Origin: Massilia sp. YIM B02769
GTDB taxonomy: Bacteria; Pseudomonadota; Gammaproteobacteria; Burkholderiales; Burkholderiaceae_D
Assembly (NCBI RefSeq): GCF_030411995.1
Contig: NZ_JASNRC010000018.1
Coordinates: forward strand, 35,742 to 99,741
Length of the DNA: 64,000 nucleotides
Direction: 5' to 3'
Shown here in pieces: positions 53,433 through 62,765 of the stretch; within the stretch, counting starts at the first letter, position 1, and each line of letters starts with the position of its first letter. Made by a program: the position numbers and the translations under genes. A model generated the notes under the pieces. That model was not told the DNA's origin, did no database searches, and saw nothing but the letters and a program-made list of their open reading frames with translations.

Positions 53433-53744
53433 ATGGCAGGCCAACCAGGACGGAGCGGCGGCGCCCGGCCGGGTGCTGGCCGACCGAAGAAAGAACCCGC
53501 TGTGCTGCCCCTGTCCGTGCCGTACAGCGATCCCCTCGATTTCCTCCGGGCGGTGATGAACGACTCCGGCACCGAAGCGAAGCTGCGCGTCGACGCAGCC
53601 CGCGCGCTGATGCCGTTTGTGCACCAGAAGAAGGGCGAGGGCGGGAAGAAGCAGCAGAAGGATGAGGACGCGCAGAAGGTGGCCAGCAAGTTCGGCCAGG
53701 CGGCTCCGCCGCGTCTTGCTGCTGCTGGCGGCAAGAAGGTGTGA
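53433..53744 (+). CDS. Terminase small subunit
   Basis: 103 residues. Starts GGARPGAGRPKKEPAVLPLS, the classic N-terminus of HK97-type small terminase, then KLRVDAARALMPFVHQKKGE. It recognises phage DNA and guides the large subunit. The next gene starts inside its stop (GTGA). Confidence 0.87.
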   Translation: MAGQPGRSGGARPGAGRPKKEPAVLPLSVPYSDPLDFLRAVMNDSGTEAKLRVDAARALMPFVHQKKGEGGKKQQKDEDAQKVASKFGQAAPPRLAAAGGKKV

Positions 53745-55414
53745 CTATGGAATGGACAACAGCATGCCCCGATTGGGAGCGACGCCTGCAGGCTGGCGAG
53801 TCGATCATTCCGGCGCCGATATTCCCCGAGCAGGCCGCCCAGGCGCTGGCCATCTTCAAGGAATTGCGCGTGGTCGACCTGCCCGGGAAGCCGACATTCG
53901 GCGAGTGCAGCGAGCAGTGGGTATTTGATTTCGTCGCAGCCATCTTCGGTGGCTACGACGGCGAGACCGGCAAGCAGCTGATCCGGGAGTACTACCTCCT
54001 AATCAGCAAGAAGAACACGAAATCGACGATCGCCGCCGGCATCATGCTGACGGCCGTCATCCTCTGCTGGCGCAACGAGGAGGAGCACCTGATTCTGGCG
54101 CCAACCATGCAGGTGGCCGATAACAGCTTCAAGCCGGCGGCCGCCATGGTGCGTGCCGATGAGGAGTTGTCCGCGCTGTTCCACGTCCAGGACCACGTGC
54201 GCACGATCACACACCGCGTGTCCCGCGCCTCGCTCAAGGTGGTGGCGGCCGATACCGATACCGTGTCGGGAAAGAAGTCCGGGCGCATTCTGGTGGACGA
54301 GCACTGGCTGTTCGGCAAGCGCGCCAACGCCGCGGCGATGTTCATGGAGGCCCTCGGCGGCCAGGTCTCGCGTCCAGAGGGCTGGGTCATCTACTTGACG
54401 ACCCAGAGCGACGAGCCGCCCGCCGGCGTGTTCAAGGAAAAGCTCGACTACTATCGGGATGTCCGCGACGGGAAAATCTACGACCGCAAGTCGCTGGGCG
54501 TGCTGTACGAATATCCGGCGTCCCTCATCAAGGCGAAAGCCTACCTCGACTCGTCGACGTACTACATCACCAACCCGAACATCGGGCGCTCGGTCAGCAG
54601 CGAATGGCTTGAGGACGAGCTCAAGAAACTGTTGCACAAGACCGACGGCTCGCTGCAGAAGTTCTTGGCCAAGCACCTGAACGTGCAGATCGGGATGAAC
54701 CTGCGCGCCGACCGCTGGAGCGGCGCCGACTTCTGGGAACGGCAGGCGAAGGTGCCAGGCCTGACGCTCGAGGAGCTGCTCGAGCGATCCGAGGTCGTCA
54801 CGGTCGGCATCGACGGCGGCGGCCTGGACGACTTGCTGGGCTTCGCCGCCCTGGGCCGCGAGCGCGGCACGAAGAAGTGGCTCGCCTGGACGCGCGCGTT
54901 CGCGCATCCGATCGCCATCGAGCGCCGCAAGAGTGAAGAGACCAAGTACAGCGATTTCCAGGAACAGGGTGACCTGATCATCATCGACGAGCTGCCTGGC
55001 GACGTCGCCGAGGTGGCGTCGCTGGTCAAGCAGGTGGACGACAGCGGGCTGCTCGCATCGGTCGGCCTGGACCCGGAAAAAACCCACAAGGTCATGTTCC
55101 AGGCCCTGGTCGACGAAGAGATCGACGAAGACAAATGCTTCGCCATCTCACAAGGCTGGAAGCTGATCGGCCCGATCAGCGTCGCCGAACGCAAGCTCGC
55201 AGAGGGCGTGCTGGTGCACGGCGGCCAGCCGCTCATGACCTGGTGCGTCGGCAATGCCAAGGTCGAACCCCGCGGGAATGCGGCGCTGATCACCAAGCAG
55301 GCATCAGGCACCGGAAAGATCGACCCGTTGATGGCGCTATTCAACGCCGTCTCACTCATGGCGCTCGATCCGGAGACGCCGGACGCGCCCGAAATTATCG
55401 TATTGGACCTTTGA
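53741..55414 (+). CDS. Terminase large subunit
   Basis: 557 residues. ATPase with Walker A-like LISKKNTKSTIAAG (~92) and Walker B GRILVDEHW (~180). The C-terminal nuclease domain starts near TVGIDGGGLDD, where the Asp would bind metal. It packs DNA into the head. GTG 53741 or ATG 53747 are possible starts; GTG gives a 4-base overlap. Confidence 0.93.
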   Translation: MTMEWTTACPDWERRLQAGESIIPAPIFPEQAAQALAIFKELRVVDLPGKPTFGECSEQWVFDFVAAIFGGYDGETGKQLIREYYLLISKKNTKSTIAAGIMLTAVILCWRNEEEHLILAPTMQVADNSFKPAAAMVRADEELSALFHVQDHVRTITHRVSRASLKVVAADTDTVSGKKSGRILVDEHWLFGKRANAAAMFMEALGGQVSRPEGWVIYLTTQSDEPPAGVFKEKLDYYRDVRDGKIYDRKSLGVLYEYPASLIKAKAYLDSSTYYITNPNIGRSVSSEWLEDELKKLLHKTDGSLQKFLAKHLNVQIGMNLRADRWSGADFWERQAKVPGLTLEELLERSEVVTVGIDGGGLDDLLGFAALGRERGTKKWLAWTRAFAHPIAIERRKSEETKYSDFQEQGDLIIIDELPGDVAEVASLVKQVDDSGLLASVGLDPEKTHKVMFQALVDEEIDEDKCFAISQGWKLIGPISVAERKLAEGVLVHGGQPLMTWCVGNAKVEPRGNAALITKQASGTGKIDPLMALFNAVSLMALDPETPDAPEIIVLDL

Positions 55415-56722
55415 ATGACCGGAACACTACTGAACCTGGAGGCCACGCGACACGAATCGCGCGTGCTGGGCTCCTGGATGGCCGGTCGAGACGGCGCATC
55501 CGAACGCGCCGGCGTCGTGGCCCTGGGCGAGAACTCGCACAGCGAGCTGTCGATGGACGGCCTCGCCTCTCTGCTCGGCGCCGCGCACCGATCCTCGTCC
55601 GGCGCCGCCGTGACGGCAGAGACGGCCATGCGCGTGTCGGCGGCCTACGGCTGCATGGCGCTGGTCGCCGGCGCCATCGCGACGCTGCCGATCGGCATCT
55701 ACGAGCGCAGCGGCAACGACCGCGACTCTGCCGACCACGATTACTGGTGGATGCTGAACGAGAAGGCGAGCGACGGCTGGACGGCCTCGGCCGCCTGGGA
55801 GGCCATCATGCTGTCGAAGCTGTCGCACGGCGATGGTTTTGGCGAGTGGATCCGGCCAAGCTTCCATAGCAACCGCGTGATCGGTTGGAAACCGCTGCCG
55901 CGCCACACCGTGCAGCCGTTCAAGGACCGCGATGAGGTCTACTACCGCATCAGCCCGGGCGACAAGCCGTCGTATGTGCTCCACCGCGACGACATCATCC
56001 ATCTGCCGAGCCTGGGTTTCGATGGCCTGACCAGTCCCAGCCCGCTCACCTACGCGGCGCTGGAAGCGATCGGTACCGCGCTGTCCTCACAGGAGCACGC
56101 AGGCAGGTTCTTCTCCGGCGGCGCCAACTTCGACTACGCGCTGACGTCCGAGAAAAAGGTGGACGACAAGCAGCTGCTGGCGCTGAAGGCCTCGCTGATC
56201 GCTCGCGTGCAGAACGGCGGCCGTGGGCCGCTGATCCTGACTGGCGGGCTGAAGCCGGCGCAGCTGAGTGTCAATTCGAAGGACGCCGAGATCCTGGCGA
56301 CGCGCCTGTTCACGGTCGAGGAAATCTGCCGCATCTTCGGCGTGCCGCCGCACATGGTCGGGCACACCGAGAAGCAAACCAGCCATGGCAGCGGAATCGC
56401 GGAGCAGGGCATTGGCTTCGTCCGTTACACGCTGCAGCGGCACCTGACGCCGATCCAGCAGGAGCTGAACAGCAAGCTCTGGCCCGTGCGCCAGAAGTAC
56501 TTCGTCGAGCACATCACCGCGGCGCTCGAGCGCGGCGACATCAAGGCGCGGTATGAGGCGTACAGGATAGGGCTGGGCCGCGCCGGCGAGCAGCCGTTCT
56601 TGACCGCAGATGAAGTTCGCCGGCAGGAGAACATGCCGCCGAACACCAAATTGAAAACGAATGGAGGCATGAGTGCCGAAAAGCCTGACCCAGCTCCTGG
56701 CGAGCAACAAGAAACGGCCTGA
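55415..56722 (+). CDS. Portal protein (HK97 family)
   Basis: 435 residues. Typical HK97 portal motifs: VSAAYGCMALVAGAIATLPI, HRDDIIHLPSLGFDGLTSPS, the core RIFGVPPHMVGHTEKQTSHG and the C-terminal helical part. Forms the ring at the capsid vertex. ATG 55415 starts the base after the terminase stop. Confidence 0.93.
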   Translation: MTGTLLNLEATRHESRVLGSWMAGRDGASERAGVVALGENSHSELSMDGLASLLGAAHRSSSGAAVTAETAMRVSAAYGCMALVAGAIATLPIGIYERSGNDRDSADHDYWWMLNEKASDGWTASAAWEAIMLSKLSHGDGFGEWIRPSFHSNRVIGWKPLPRHTVQPFKDRDEVYYRISPGDKPSYVLHRDDIIHLPSLGFDGLTSPSPLTYAALEAIGTALSSQEHAGRFFSGGANFDYALTSEKKVDDKQLLALKASLIARVQNGGRGPLILTGGLKPAQLSVNSKDAEILATRLFTVEEICRIFGVPPHMVGHTEKQTSHGSGIAEQGIGFVRYTLQRHLTPIQQELNSKLWPVRQKYFVEHITAALERGDIKARYEAYRIGLGRAGEQPFLTADEVRRQENMPPNTKLKTNGGMSAEKPDPAPGEQQETA

Positions 56723-57425
56723 CCGGCTGCCGCAGTCTCGGATCGTCGCCAGCGCTGACGAGACCGAGATCTATATCTACGACGCGATCGTGGCCGACGA
56801 GGACACCGCGTACTGGTGGGGCGGCGTCTCTGCCGAGGCCCTGGTCCCGGCCATCCGCAACATCAAGGGCGGCACGATCCACCTGCGCATCAACAGCCCG
56901 GGCGGCGACGTGTTCGCCGCGCAGACCATCTGTCAGGCGATCCGCGATACCGGCGCCAAGGTGATCGCGCACATCGACGGCTATGCCGCCAGCGCGGCCA
57001 CCGTCATCTCGATTGCCGCAGACGAGGTCGAGATCGCCGCAGGCGGCTTCTTCATGATCCACAACGCCTGGACCTGGGCGATGGGCAACGCCAACGACCT
57101 GACCGCCACCGCCGTCCTGCTCGGAAAAATCGACAGCAGCCTGGCAGGCCAGTACGCGGCGAAAAGCGGCATGGCCGTCGACGACGTGCGCGCCGCGATG
57201 GACGCCGAGACCTGGTACACCGCCGAGGAAGCGGTGGCCGCCGGCCTGGTCGACCGCATCGCCGCCGGCAAGAAGGCCGAGGCGTCCTGGAACATGAGCG
57301 CCTACGCCAAGGCGCCGAAGATCGAAAACAAGGAACCCGACCAGGTCGACCCGGTCGCCACCGAAGAACACCGCGCCCGCCAGCTGCAACGCATCAGCAT
57401 GATGGCCCGCACCCAAGTTAGCTGA
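56673..57425 (+). CDS. ClpP-like head maturation protease
   Basis: 250 residues. ClpP-fold with Ser in GYAASAATVISI (~110) and His in FFMIHNAWTWA (~132), and the early motif LRINSPGGDVFAAQ. It would cut the scaffold part of the capsid protein. The start GTG 56673 gives a 50-base overlap with portal; a later start is possible. Confidence 0.9.
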   Translation: MPKSLTQLLASNKKRPDRLPQSRIVASADETEIYIYDAIVADEDTAYWWGGVSAEALVPAIRNIKGGTIHLRINSPGGDVFAAQTICQAIRDTGAKVIAHIDGYAASAATVISIAADEVEIAAGGFFMIHNAWTWAMGNANDLTATAVLLGKIDSSLAGQYAAKSGMAVDDVRAAMDAETWYTAEEAVAAGLVDRIAAGKKAEASWNMSAYAKAPKIENKEPDQVDPVATEEHRARQLQRISMMARTQVS

Positions 57426-57445
57426 CGCTCTCGCGCCACTAAGCC

Positions 57446-57468
57446 AGCCGCCTCCGGGCGGCTTTTTT
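57446..57468 (+). terminator. Terminator between protease and capsid genes
   Basis: A 7-bp stem (agccgcc/ggcggct) with a 4-base loop, then six T residues. It may lower readthrough or process the message so that capsid is tuned separately. Confidence 0.8.
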
Positions 57469-57516
57469 ATTGCCCCAACCAGCCGCGAGAGCGGACTACC
57501 CACCGAAAGGCACCAC

Positions 57517-58764
57517 ATGAGCAAGCTCGCCCAACTGCGCGAAAAACGTAACGCCGCGGCCAAGAAGGCCCACGACCTGAATAACAAGTACCCAGCCGAC
57601 CAACGCATGCCGGCGGCCGAAGCTGCCCAGCTGGACAGCTTCCTGGCAGAGGTCGAGGCGATCGACGCCGAGATCGCGCGCGAACAGCGCATCGCCCAGG
57701 TCGCCGGCGAAAACCCGGAAGCCCAGCATGATGCCGCGTTGCAAGCGGCGTACCGCGGTGGCGTGCGCGACGCCGATGAAAGCGCTGCACTGCGCGCCAT
57801 GCTGTCGGGCGGCCTGTCGGCCCTGAGCGCCGAGCAGCGCAGCGCGATGAATGCGCGCGTGAACCACGACATCCGCGCCGCGATGTCGACCACCACCGGC
57901 TCGGAAGGCGGCTACACCGTGGCCACCGAGTTCAACAAGACGCTGATCCAGGCTATGAAGGCAGCGTTCTCGGTGCGCAGCGTCGCCAGCGGCATCCAGA
58001 CCTCGACCGGCGCGCAGATGCTGTTCCCGACCGCAGACTCGACCCAGGAAGAGGGCGAGATCGTCGGTCAGAGCGCTGGCGCCGGCAGTGGCGACACCGG
58101 CTTCGGCCAGGCGTCGATGGACGTGTACAAGTACTCGTCGAAGTCGATCGCGCTGCCGTTCGAGCTGATCCAAGATTCGATGTTCAACATCGAGGCCTAC
58201 ATCCAGAGCCTGCTGCAGCTGCGCCTGGGTCGCATCCAGAACCGCCACCACACCGTCGGCACCGGCACCGCCCAGCCGCGCGGCATCGTTACCGCGTCGG
58301 GCGCCGGCAAGGTCGGCGCTACCGGCCAGACCGGCACCGTCACCTACGACGACCTGGTCGACCTCGAGCACTCGGTCGATCCGTACTACCGTGCGACGGC
58401 CAAGTGGATGATGCACGACGACAGCCTGAAGGTGCTGCGCAAGCTGAAGGACGGCAATGGCCGTCCGATCTTCGTGCCGGGCTACGAGCAGGGCAACCCC
58501 GGCGGCGCTCCTGATCGCCTGATGGGCCGCGAGATCATCATCAACCAGCACATGCCGGTGATGGCCGCGAACGCGAAGTCGATCCTGTTCGGCGACTTCT
58601 CGAAGTACCTGATCCGCGACGTGATGGACCTGACCCTGTTCCGCATGACCGACTCGAAGTACACCGAGAAGGGCCAGGTCGGCTTCCTCGCGTTCCAGCG
58701 TTCGGGCGCGAACATGGTCGACGTCGGCGGCGCGATCAAGTACTACCAGAACTCGGCCACCTAA
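57517..58764 (+). CDS. Major capsid protein (HK97 type)
   Basis: 415 residues. The N-terminal ~100 residues are a helical scaffold/delta domain (KLAQLREKRNAAAKKAHDLN). The HK97 fold follows from TTGSEGGYTVATEFNKTLIQ, with the late motif VGFLAFQRSGANMVDVGGAI. The protease next to it probably removes the delta domain. GAAAGG lies before the ATG. Confidence 0.95.
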   Translation: MSKLAQLREKRNAAAKKAHDLNNKYPADQRMPAAEAAQLDSFLAEVEAIDAEIAREQRIAQVAGENPEAQHDAALQAAYRGGVRDADESAALRAMLSGGLSALSAEQRSAMNARVNHDIRAAMSTTTGSEGGYTVATEFNKTLIQAMKAAFSVRSVASGIQTSTGAQMLFPTADSTQEEGEIVGQSAGAGSGDTGFGQASMDVYKYSSKSIALPFELIQDSMFNIEAYIQSLLQLRLGRIQNRHHTVGTGTAQPRGIVTASGAGKVGATGQTGTVTYDDLVDLEHSVDPYYRATAKWMMHDDSLKVLRKLKDGNGRPIFVPGYEQGNPGGAPDRLMGREIIINQHMPVMAANAKSILFGDFSKYLIRDVMDLTLFRMTDSKYTEKGQVGFLAFQRSGANMVDVGGAIKYYQNSAT

Positions 58765-58817
58765 CCGCAACCGGCGGCCAGCTGTGGCTGGCCCCTCCCA
58801 ACCCGTAGGAGAAAGAC

Positions 58818-58976
58818 ATGGCAGATGCCAAAAAAGTGAAGGCCCGCGTGCTGGTCAAGTGCCCGCTGGGCGAGATCGACGACGTCGTCGAGGTCGATGC
58901 CGACGAAGCGAAAGCGCTCGTTGGCGTCGTCGACACCGCGCCCGCCGCGGTGAAGTACGCCGAGTCGCTGAAGTAA
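58818..58976 (+). CDS. Small hypothetical virion-region protein
   Basis: 52 residues, acidic in the middle (GEIDDVVEVDADEAKALVGV). GTAGGAGAAAG ahead of the ATG is a good ribosome site. Small proteins at this place in HK97-type phages are often head or capsid-related; the role is not known. Confidence 0.7.
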   Translation: MADAKKVKARVLVKCPLGEIDDVVEVDADEAKALVGVVDTAPAAVKYAESLK

Positions 58977-58980
58977 GCCG

Positions 58981-59169
58981 GTGGGCATCGGGCCCGCCAC
59001 CGCCGCTCTGCTCGCCGATCTGCGCGAGTGGGCGGCCGACCCGGGCGCCTGGTGCTACCCGGTCGAAACCACACGCGGCCGCGCCGTCCTCTTTCCGGAA
59101 GACGTCGACGGCCGCACCGATGAACAGCTGGTCGCGGTGATCTGCGAGCGGCTGAACGAAAACAAATAG
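58981..59169 (+). CDS. Small hypothetical virion-region protein
   Basis: 62 residues from GTG 58981. Helical end (TDEQLVAVICERLNENK) and a central PGAWCYPVETTRGRAVLFPE. Not recognised. Four bases after the previous stop. Confidence 0.55.
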   Translation: MGIGPATAALLADLREWAADPGAWCYPVETTRGRAVLFPEDVDGRTDEQLVAVICERLNENK

Positions 59170-59178
59170 CGAGGGCCC

Positions 59179-59592
59179 ATGGCCGCATTCACCAAACTGC
59201 AGAAATTCATCGAAGCGGTCGCGCACGGCAAGCACAACTTGTCCACAGCGCAGATCAAGGTCGCGCTGACGAACACGGCGCCCAATGCGGCAACGGCCGG
59301 CGTTCTTTCCGACCTCACCGAGATCGCATATACCAACTCCTCGAGCAGGAACGTGACCACGAGCGCATCGGCGCAGACGGGCGGCTCGTACAAGCTGACC
59401 TGCGCCGACTTGAATCTCACAGCCGGCGGCGGGCCGGTGGGGCCGTTCCGCTACGCGGTCCTGTACAACGACTCGGCCACTGCCAAAGACTTGATCGGCT
59501 GCTGGGACCGCGGCGACAGCATTACGCTGCTCGACGGCGAAAGCATCCTGATCGACTTCGACCAGGCGGCCGGCGTCTTCACGATCGCCTGA
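59179..59592 (+). CDS. Putative virion protein (decoration-type)
   Basis: 137 residues, beta-rich (IKVALTNTAPNAATAGVLSD, then AQTGGSYKLTCADLNLTAGG and FRYAVLYNDSATAKDLIGCW). The style is that of phage beta-barrel head or tail decoration proteins, where no enzyme motif is expected. Family not confirmed. Confidence 0.6.
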   Translation: MAAFTKLQKFIEAVAHGKHNLSTAQIKVALTNTAPNAATAGVLSDLTEIAYTNSSSRNVTTSASAQTGGSYKLTCADLNLTAGGGPVGPFRYAVLYNDSATAKDLIGCWDRGDSITLLDGESILIDFDQAAGVFTIA

Positions 59593-59594
59593 TC

Positions 59595-60020
59595 ATGACG
59601 CCTGACCAACAAGCTGCGCTGCGCACCGCCGCGCGCGCGAACCCGGCATGCGCTGCGCTGGTGGCGGCGAAAGACTGCCGCGCCTTGGCCCTGCTCCTGT
59701 CCAACGGGCGCACGCGCCCGAGCGCGACCGAGATCGGCTACGGCACGATCCTGGAAGTGATCGGCATCGCCGCCGGCAACCAGCTGATCGACTTCATCAA
59801 GGGCAACCCCGAGCTGCGCCACGTCGTGCCGTTGCTCGAGCAAGGCCGACTGCGGATCGGTTCGCCAGTCACGCAAGCCGCCGTGCAGTCCTTCGTCGGC
59901 GCCGGCGCAGTGGCCCAGGCGGACGCAGATACGCTCTGCGCCCTGGGCCGCGAGCCAGCACCGCTTACCGCCGCCGAGGTCGAAGACGCGCTGTTTTACA
60001 AGAACGGAACCGAAAAATGA
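59595..60020 (+). CDS. Hypothetical virion-region protein
   Basis: 141 residues, helical with CAALVAAKDCRALALLLSNG and VIGIAAGNQLIDFIKGNPEL. Not recognised. Overlaps the next gene by 4 bases (ATGA). Confidence 0.6.
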   Translation: MTPDQQAALRTAARANPACAALVAAKDCRALALLLSNGRTRPSATEIGYGTILEVIGIAAGNQLIDFIKGNPELRHVVPLLEQGRLRIGSPVTQAAVQSFVGAGAVAQADADTLCALGREPAPLTAAEVEDALFYKNGTEK

Positions 60021-60391
60021 CCGCACCAACGCGACAGACCGTCGAAATCCTGGCGGCCACGCAGATGACTCCCGGCACATCCGAATCTGCTCCGTTTATC
60101 GTTGGCCCATGGGTGTCGGTTGCTGCACTGAACGGTGGCCAGCTCGCCGCATTCCTCACCAACACCTCCGCTCCGGGCGTGGCTGGCCAGTTCATCTGGC
60201 AGGGCTCGGACAAGAACGACGGCACGAACATCGTCGAGATCTGGCGCGGCGCTGGCAATACCAACGCCAACAGCACCTCGACGCCGGTGCCGATTGACCT
60301 GCCAAAGGAAATTTCGTACGTGCGCCTGGTCGGCTACGGCAATACGCTGCAGCCAGTGGGCCTGCGCGGCGTGCTATTCGCGAAGGGTTGA
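60017..60391 (+). CDS. Hypothetical virion protein
   Basis: 124 residues, beta-rich, with GPWVSVAALNGGQLAAFLTN and EIWRGAGNTNANSTSTPVPI. Likely a virion surface part by position and style. ATG 60017 overlaps the previous stop. Confidence 0.55.
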   Translation: MTAPTRQTVEILAATQMTPGTSESAPFIVGPWVSVAALNGGQLAAFLTNTSAPGVAGQFIWQGSDKNDGTNIVEIWRGAGNTNANSTSTPVPIDLPKEISYVRLVGYGNTLQPVGLRGVLFAKG

Positions 60392-60394
60392 CAC

Positions 60395-61912
60395 ATGGCC
60401 GGCATGCGCTACCAGCCGCAGGGCAAGCTGCAGCTGAACCGCCAGCACACCCTGGCGCCGGCCTTACGCCTGCTGTCCCTTCCAGGCGTGCACCGCGGCT
60501 TCGACGCCGTAGCGCAGCAGGCGGCAACCACTGTCGGCGTGAAGGTGGTAAGCACGCCGGACGGCGCGGTCGGCGGCTTTGGCGCGGCGGTCGGCGCTGG
60601 CAGCACGGACCGGATCACTACAGGGCTGGTCGGCGACTTCCCGCTGTCCGGGCGCTCCTATATTTTCCGATTCCGCCGCAACGGTGGCGGTGGCGGCAAC
60701 CTCGGACGCCTGTTCGACAAGACCTCCAGTGGCGGCGGGCAGTTCCTGATGTGGTACGGCTCACGGGCTGCGATCAGCTACGGCTTCTATGCAGGGTCCA
60801 GCACCGAGCGAAACATTGATATCCCAGGGACAGCCACGACGGCTGCGGTAGGGCAGGACTGCATCCTGATCGTGGCGCACGCCTATGACGGCGCAAGCAG
60901 CACGATCAACGCGTACGTGAACGGGCAGCGCGTCCTGAACGACAGTGTTGTCGCCGGGGTTCTGAGAGACGCGCCATCCGTGCCGCTGACGATCGGCAAT
61001 CGCGCCAGCGACGGCGCCAGGGTTTGGGATGGCTCGATCGAATTCGCGGGAGTGATCGACCTGGTGCTGTCTCCGGACCAGGCCACCGCGCTGTCCGGCG
61101 GCATCTACCAAGTGCTGGCGAACCCCTATGCCGACGACCAAGACGAAGCCCAGCCGAGGAGCTACACCCTGACGGCTGCTGCTGGAGCGTTCGCTGTTAC
61201 CGGCAGTCCGGCCGGCCTTCGGGTCGCCCGGCGACTGGCGGCGGCGCCAGCGGGTTTCTCGCTGGCCGGCGCCGCTGCGGCGTTGCGCGCCGTTCGCCGC
61301 CTGTCAGTCGAGCCGGGTGCATTCGCTCTCGCTGGCTCGGCTGCCGGGCTGCGGGCTGCCCGCAAGTTCGCAGCTGCTCCTGGCGTGTTCAGCCTGGCGG
61401 GCGGCGTCGCCACGCTGGTCGCAGCCCGTCGGTTGTCTGCGGCGCCTGGTTCATTCGCTGTCGTCGGCCAGGTCGCCACGCTGGTGCACACCGCTGCGCC
61501 GGCGCCAGGTGGTCCCACCTACGTCCTCACGGCATCGCCCGGCGGCTTCGCGCTGGCGGGTGCGCCGGCGGCGCTCGTCGTGGCGCGGCGGATCACTGCC
61601 GGCGCCGGTTCGTTCGGCATTGGGTCTTCGCCCGTCAGCCTCACGGCACAGCGCCGATTGGCTGTTGGGCCAGGGGCGTTCGACGTCGTCGGCGCCGCCG
61701 CGCTGCTCAAGGTGGCGCGCCGGCTCTCGGCCAACCCGGGCACCTTCACGGTCGCCGGCAGCGACGTGATGTTCAGGCAGGGTGCCCAGATCGAGTATGC
61801 CCGCGCGCCGGCCGGATCCGGCTACACGCCGCGGCGCCAGGAATACCAATCTCGGCCCGCTCAGGTCTCCACCGGCGGCCGGCTACCAGCAAGACAGGAA
61901 AACTACCGATGA
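60395..61912 (+). CDS. LamG-like protein with nine 22-residue repeats
   Basis: 505 residues. The N-terminal ~230 residues look like a LamG/concanavalin-type beta-sandwich (SYIFRFRRNGGGGGNLGRLF, then STINAYVNGQRVLNDSVVAG and VPLTIGNRASDGARVWDGSI). It is followed by about nine 22-residue repeats of the form PGxFxLAGxxAxLxxARRL (residues ~258-460). The tail is Arg/Gln-rich. It may be a head fibre or decoration protein that binds a surface sugar. Overlaps the next gene by 4 bases. Confidence 0.75.
   Translation: MAGMRYQPQGKLQLNRQHTLAPALRLLSLPGVHRGFDAVAQQAATTVGVKVVSTPDGAVGGFGAAVGAGSTDRITTGLVGDFPLSGRSYIFRFRRNGGGGGNLGRLFDKTSSGGGQFLMWYGSRAAISYGFYAGSSTERNIDIPGTATTAAVGQDCILIVAHAYDGASSTINAYVNGQRVLNDSVVAGVLRDAPSVPLTIGNRASDGARVWDGSIEFAGVIDLVLSPDQATALSGGIYQVLANPYADDQDEAQPRSYTLTAAAGAFAVTGSPAGLRVARRLAAAPAGFSLAGAAAALRAVRRLSVEPGAFALAGSAAGLRAARKFAAAPGVFSLAGGVATLVAARRLSAAPGSFAVVGQVATLVHTAAPAPGGPTYVLTASPGGFALAGAPAALVVARRITAGAGSFGIGSSPVSLTAQRRLAVGPGAFDVVGAAALLKVARRLSANPGTFTVAGSDVMFRQGAQIEYARAPAGSGYTPRRQEYQSRPAQVSTGGRLPARQENYR
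61166..61776 (+). repeat. Tandem ~66-bp repeats in the LamG-like gene
   Basis: About nine units of 22 codons; unit 5 is followed by a Pro/Gly insert (HTAAPAPGGPTY) that breaks the array. The repeats diverge in DNA but keep the protein pattern, which suggests selection on the fold. Confidence 0.75.
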
Positions 61913-62451
61913 CCCCGAAAGTGATCACTCCGCCGGCGCAGCTGGCGGTCTCGCTCGATTCCGCCATCACGGCGGCGCGCGTGAACGGCGCAGGCCTGGA
62001 CGACGAGGTCAAGCAAGCCGTACTGACGGCCACGGCGGAGGCGGAGTTCGAGACGCAGCGCGCGTTCATCAAGCAGACCCTGCGCCTGACGCTTGACCGC
62101 TTCGACGATTCGATCAAGCTGCCGCGCCCGAGACTGATCGAGGTGGTGCACGTCAAGTTCATCGACCAGGCCGGCCAGCAGCAGGAGCTGCACCCGCAGG
62201 ACTACCAGGTGGATGTCGAGAGCGAGCCGGCCTACATCGTTCCGGCGCCGGGCAAGGCCTGGCCGACGACCGCCGCGCGCATCAACGCTGTCGAGGTGCA
62301 GTACGTGGCCGGCTACGGCCCGGATCACACCAGCGTGCCGGACTCGGTCAAGGGCTTCATCCTGCGCCGCGTTGCCGAGCAGTTCGGCCAGCTGTCCGCA
62401 TCAATGGCGGCCAGTGCGGTGCACCTGCTCGATGGGGAGGTGGTGTACTGA
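61909..62451 (+). CDS. Head-tail connector (gp6-like)
   Basis: 180 residues. Helical start (LDDEVKQAVLTATAEAEFET), the segment LTLDRFDDSIKLPRPRLIEV and VEVQYVAGYGPDHTSVPDSV fit the gp6-like head-tail connector family. It starts in the stop of the previous gene (ATGA). Confidence 0.82.
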   Translation: MTPKVITPPAQLAVSLDSAITAARVNGAGLDDEVKQAVLTATAEAEFETQRAFIKQTLRLTLDRFDDSIKLPRPRLIEVVHVKFIDQAGQQQELHPQDYQVDVESEPAYIVPAPGKAWPTTAARINAVEVQYVAGYGPDHTSVPDSVKGFILRRVAEQFGQLSASMAASAVHLLDGEVVY

Positions 62452-62765
62452 TGTTCAACGATTACCTGACGTTTCTCAAACCGTCGCAAGAGCGCGACGC
62501 GGCGGGCCAGCGAAAGCCGGGCCAGGCCTGGGTGCCAGTCGAGCCGGGCATGCGGGGCGATGTTCGCCATCTGCGAGGCCTGGAAACGCTGCGTGCAGAC
62601 ACCGAGGTTTCGGTGCTGCGCGCATCGATCCGCACCTGGTACCGGGCCGATATCGACGAGACCATGCGGGTCGTGCACAACGAACGGACCTACGCGATTA
62701 AGGCGCCACCGCTGCGCAACGTCGACCGGCGCATCATGGATTTGGTCTGCGAGGCCGTGAAATGA
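62451..62765 (+). CDS. Head-tail adaptor (head closure)
   Basis: 104 residues. RPSQERDAAGQ-like start, later SIRTWYRADIDETMRVVHNE and RTYAIKAPPLRNVDRRIMDL, as in phage head-closure (SPP1 gp16-type) proteins. It shares one base with the previous stop (TGATG). Confidence 0.8.
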   Translation: MFNDYLTFLKPSQERDAAGQRKPGQAWVPVEPGMRGDVRHLRGLETLRADTEVSVLRASIRTWYRADIDETMRVVHNERTYAIKAPPLRNVDRRIMDLVCEAVK

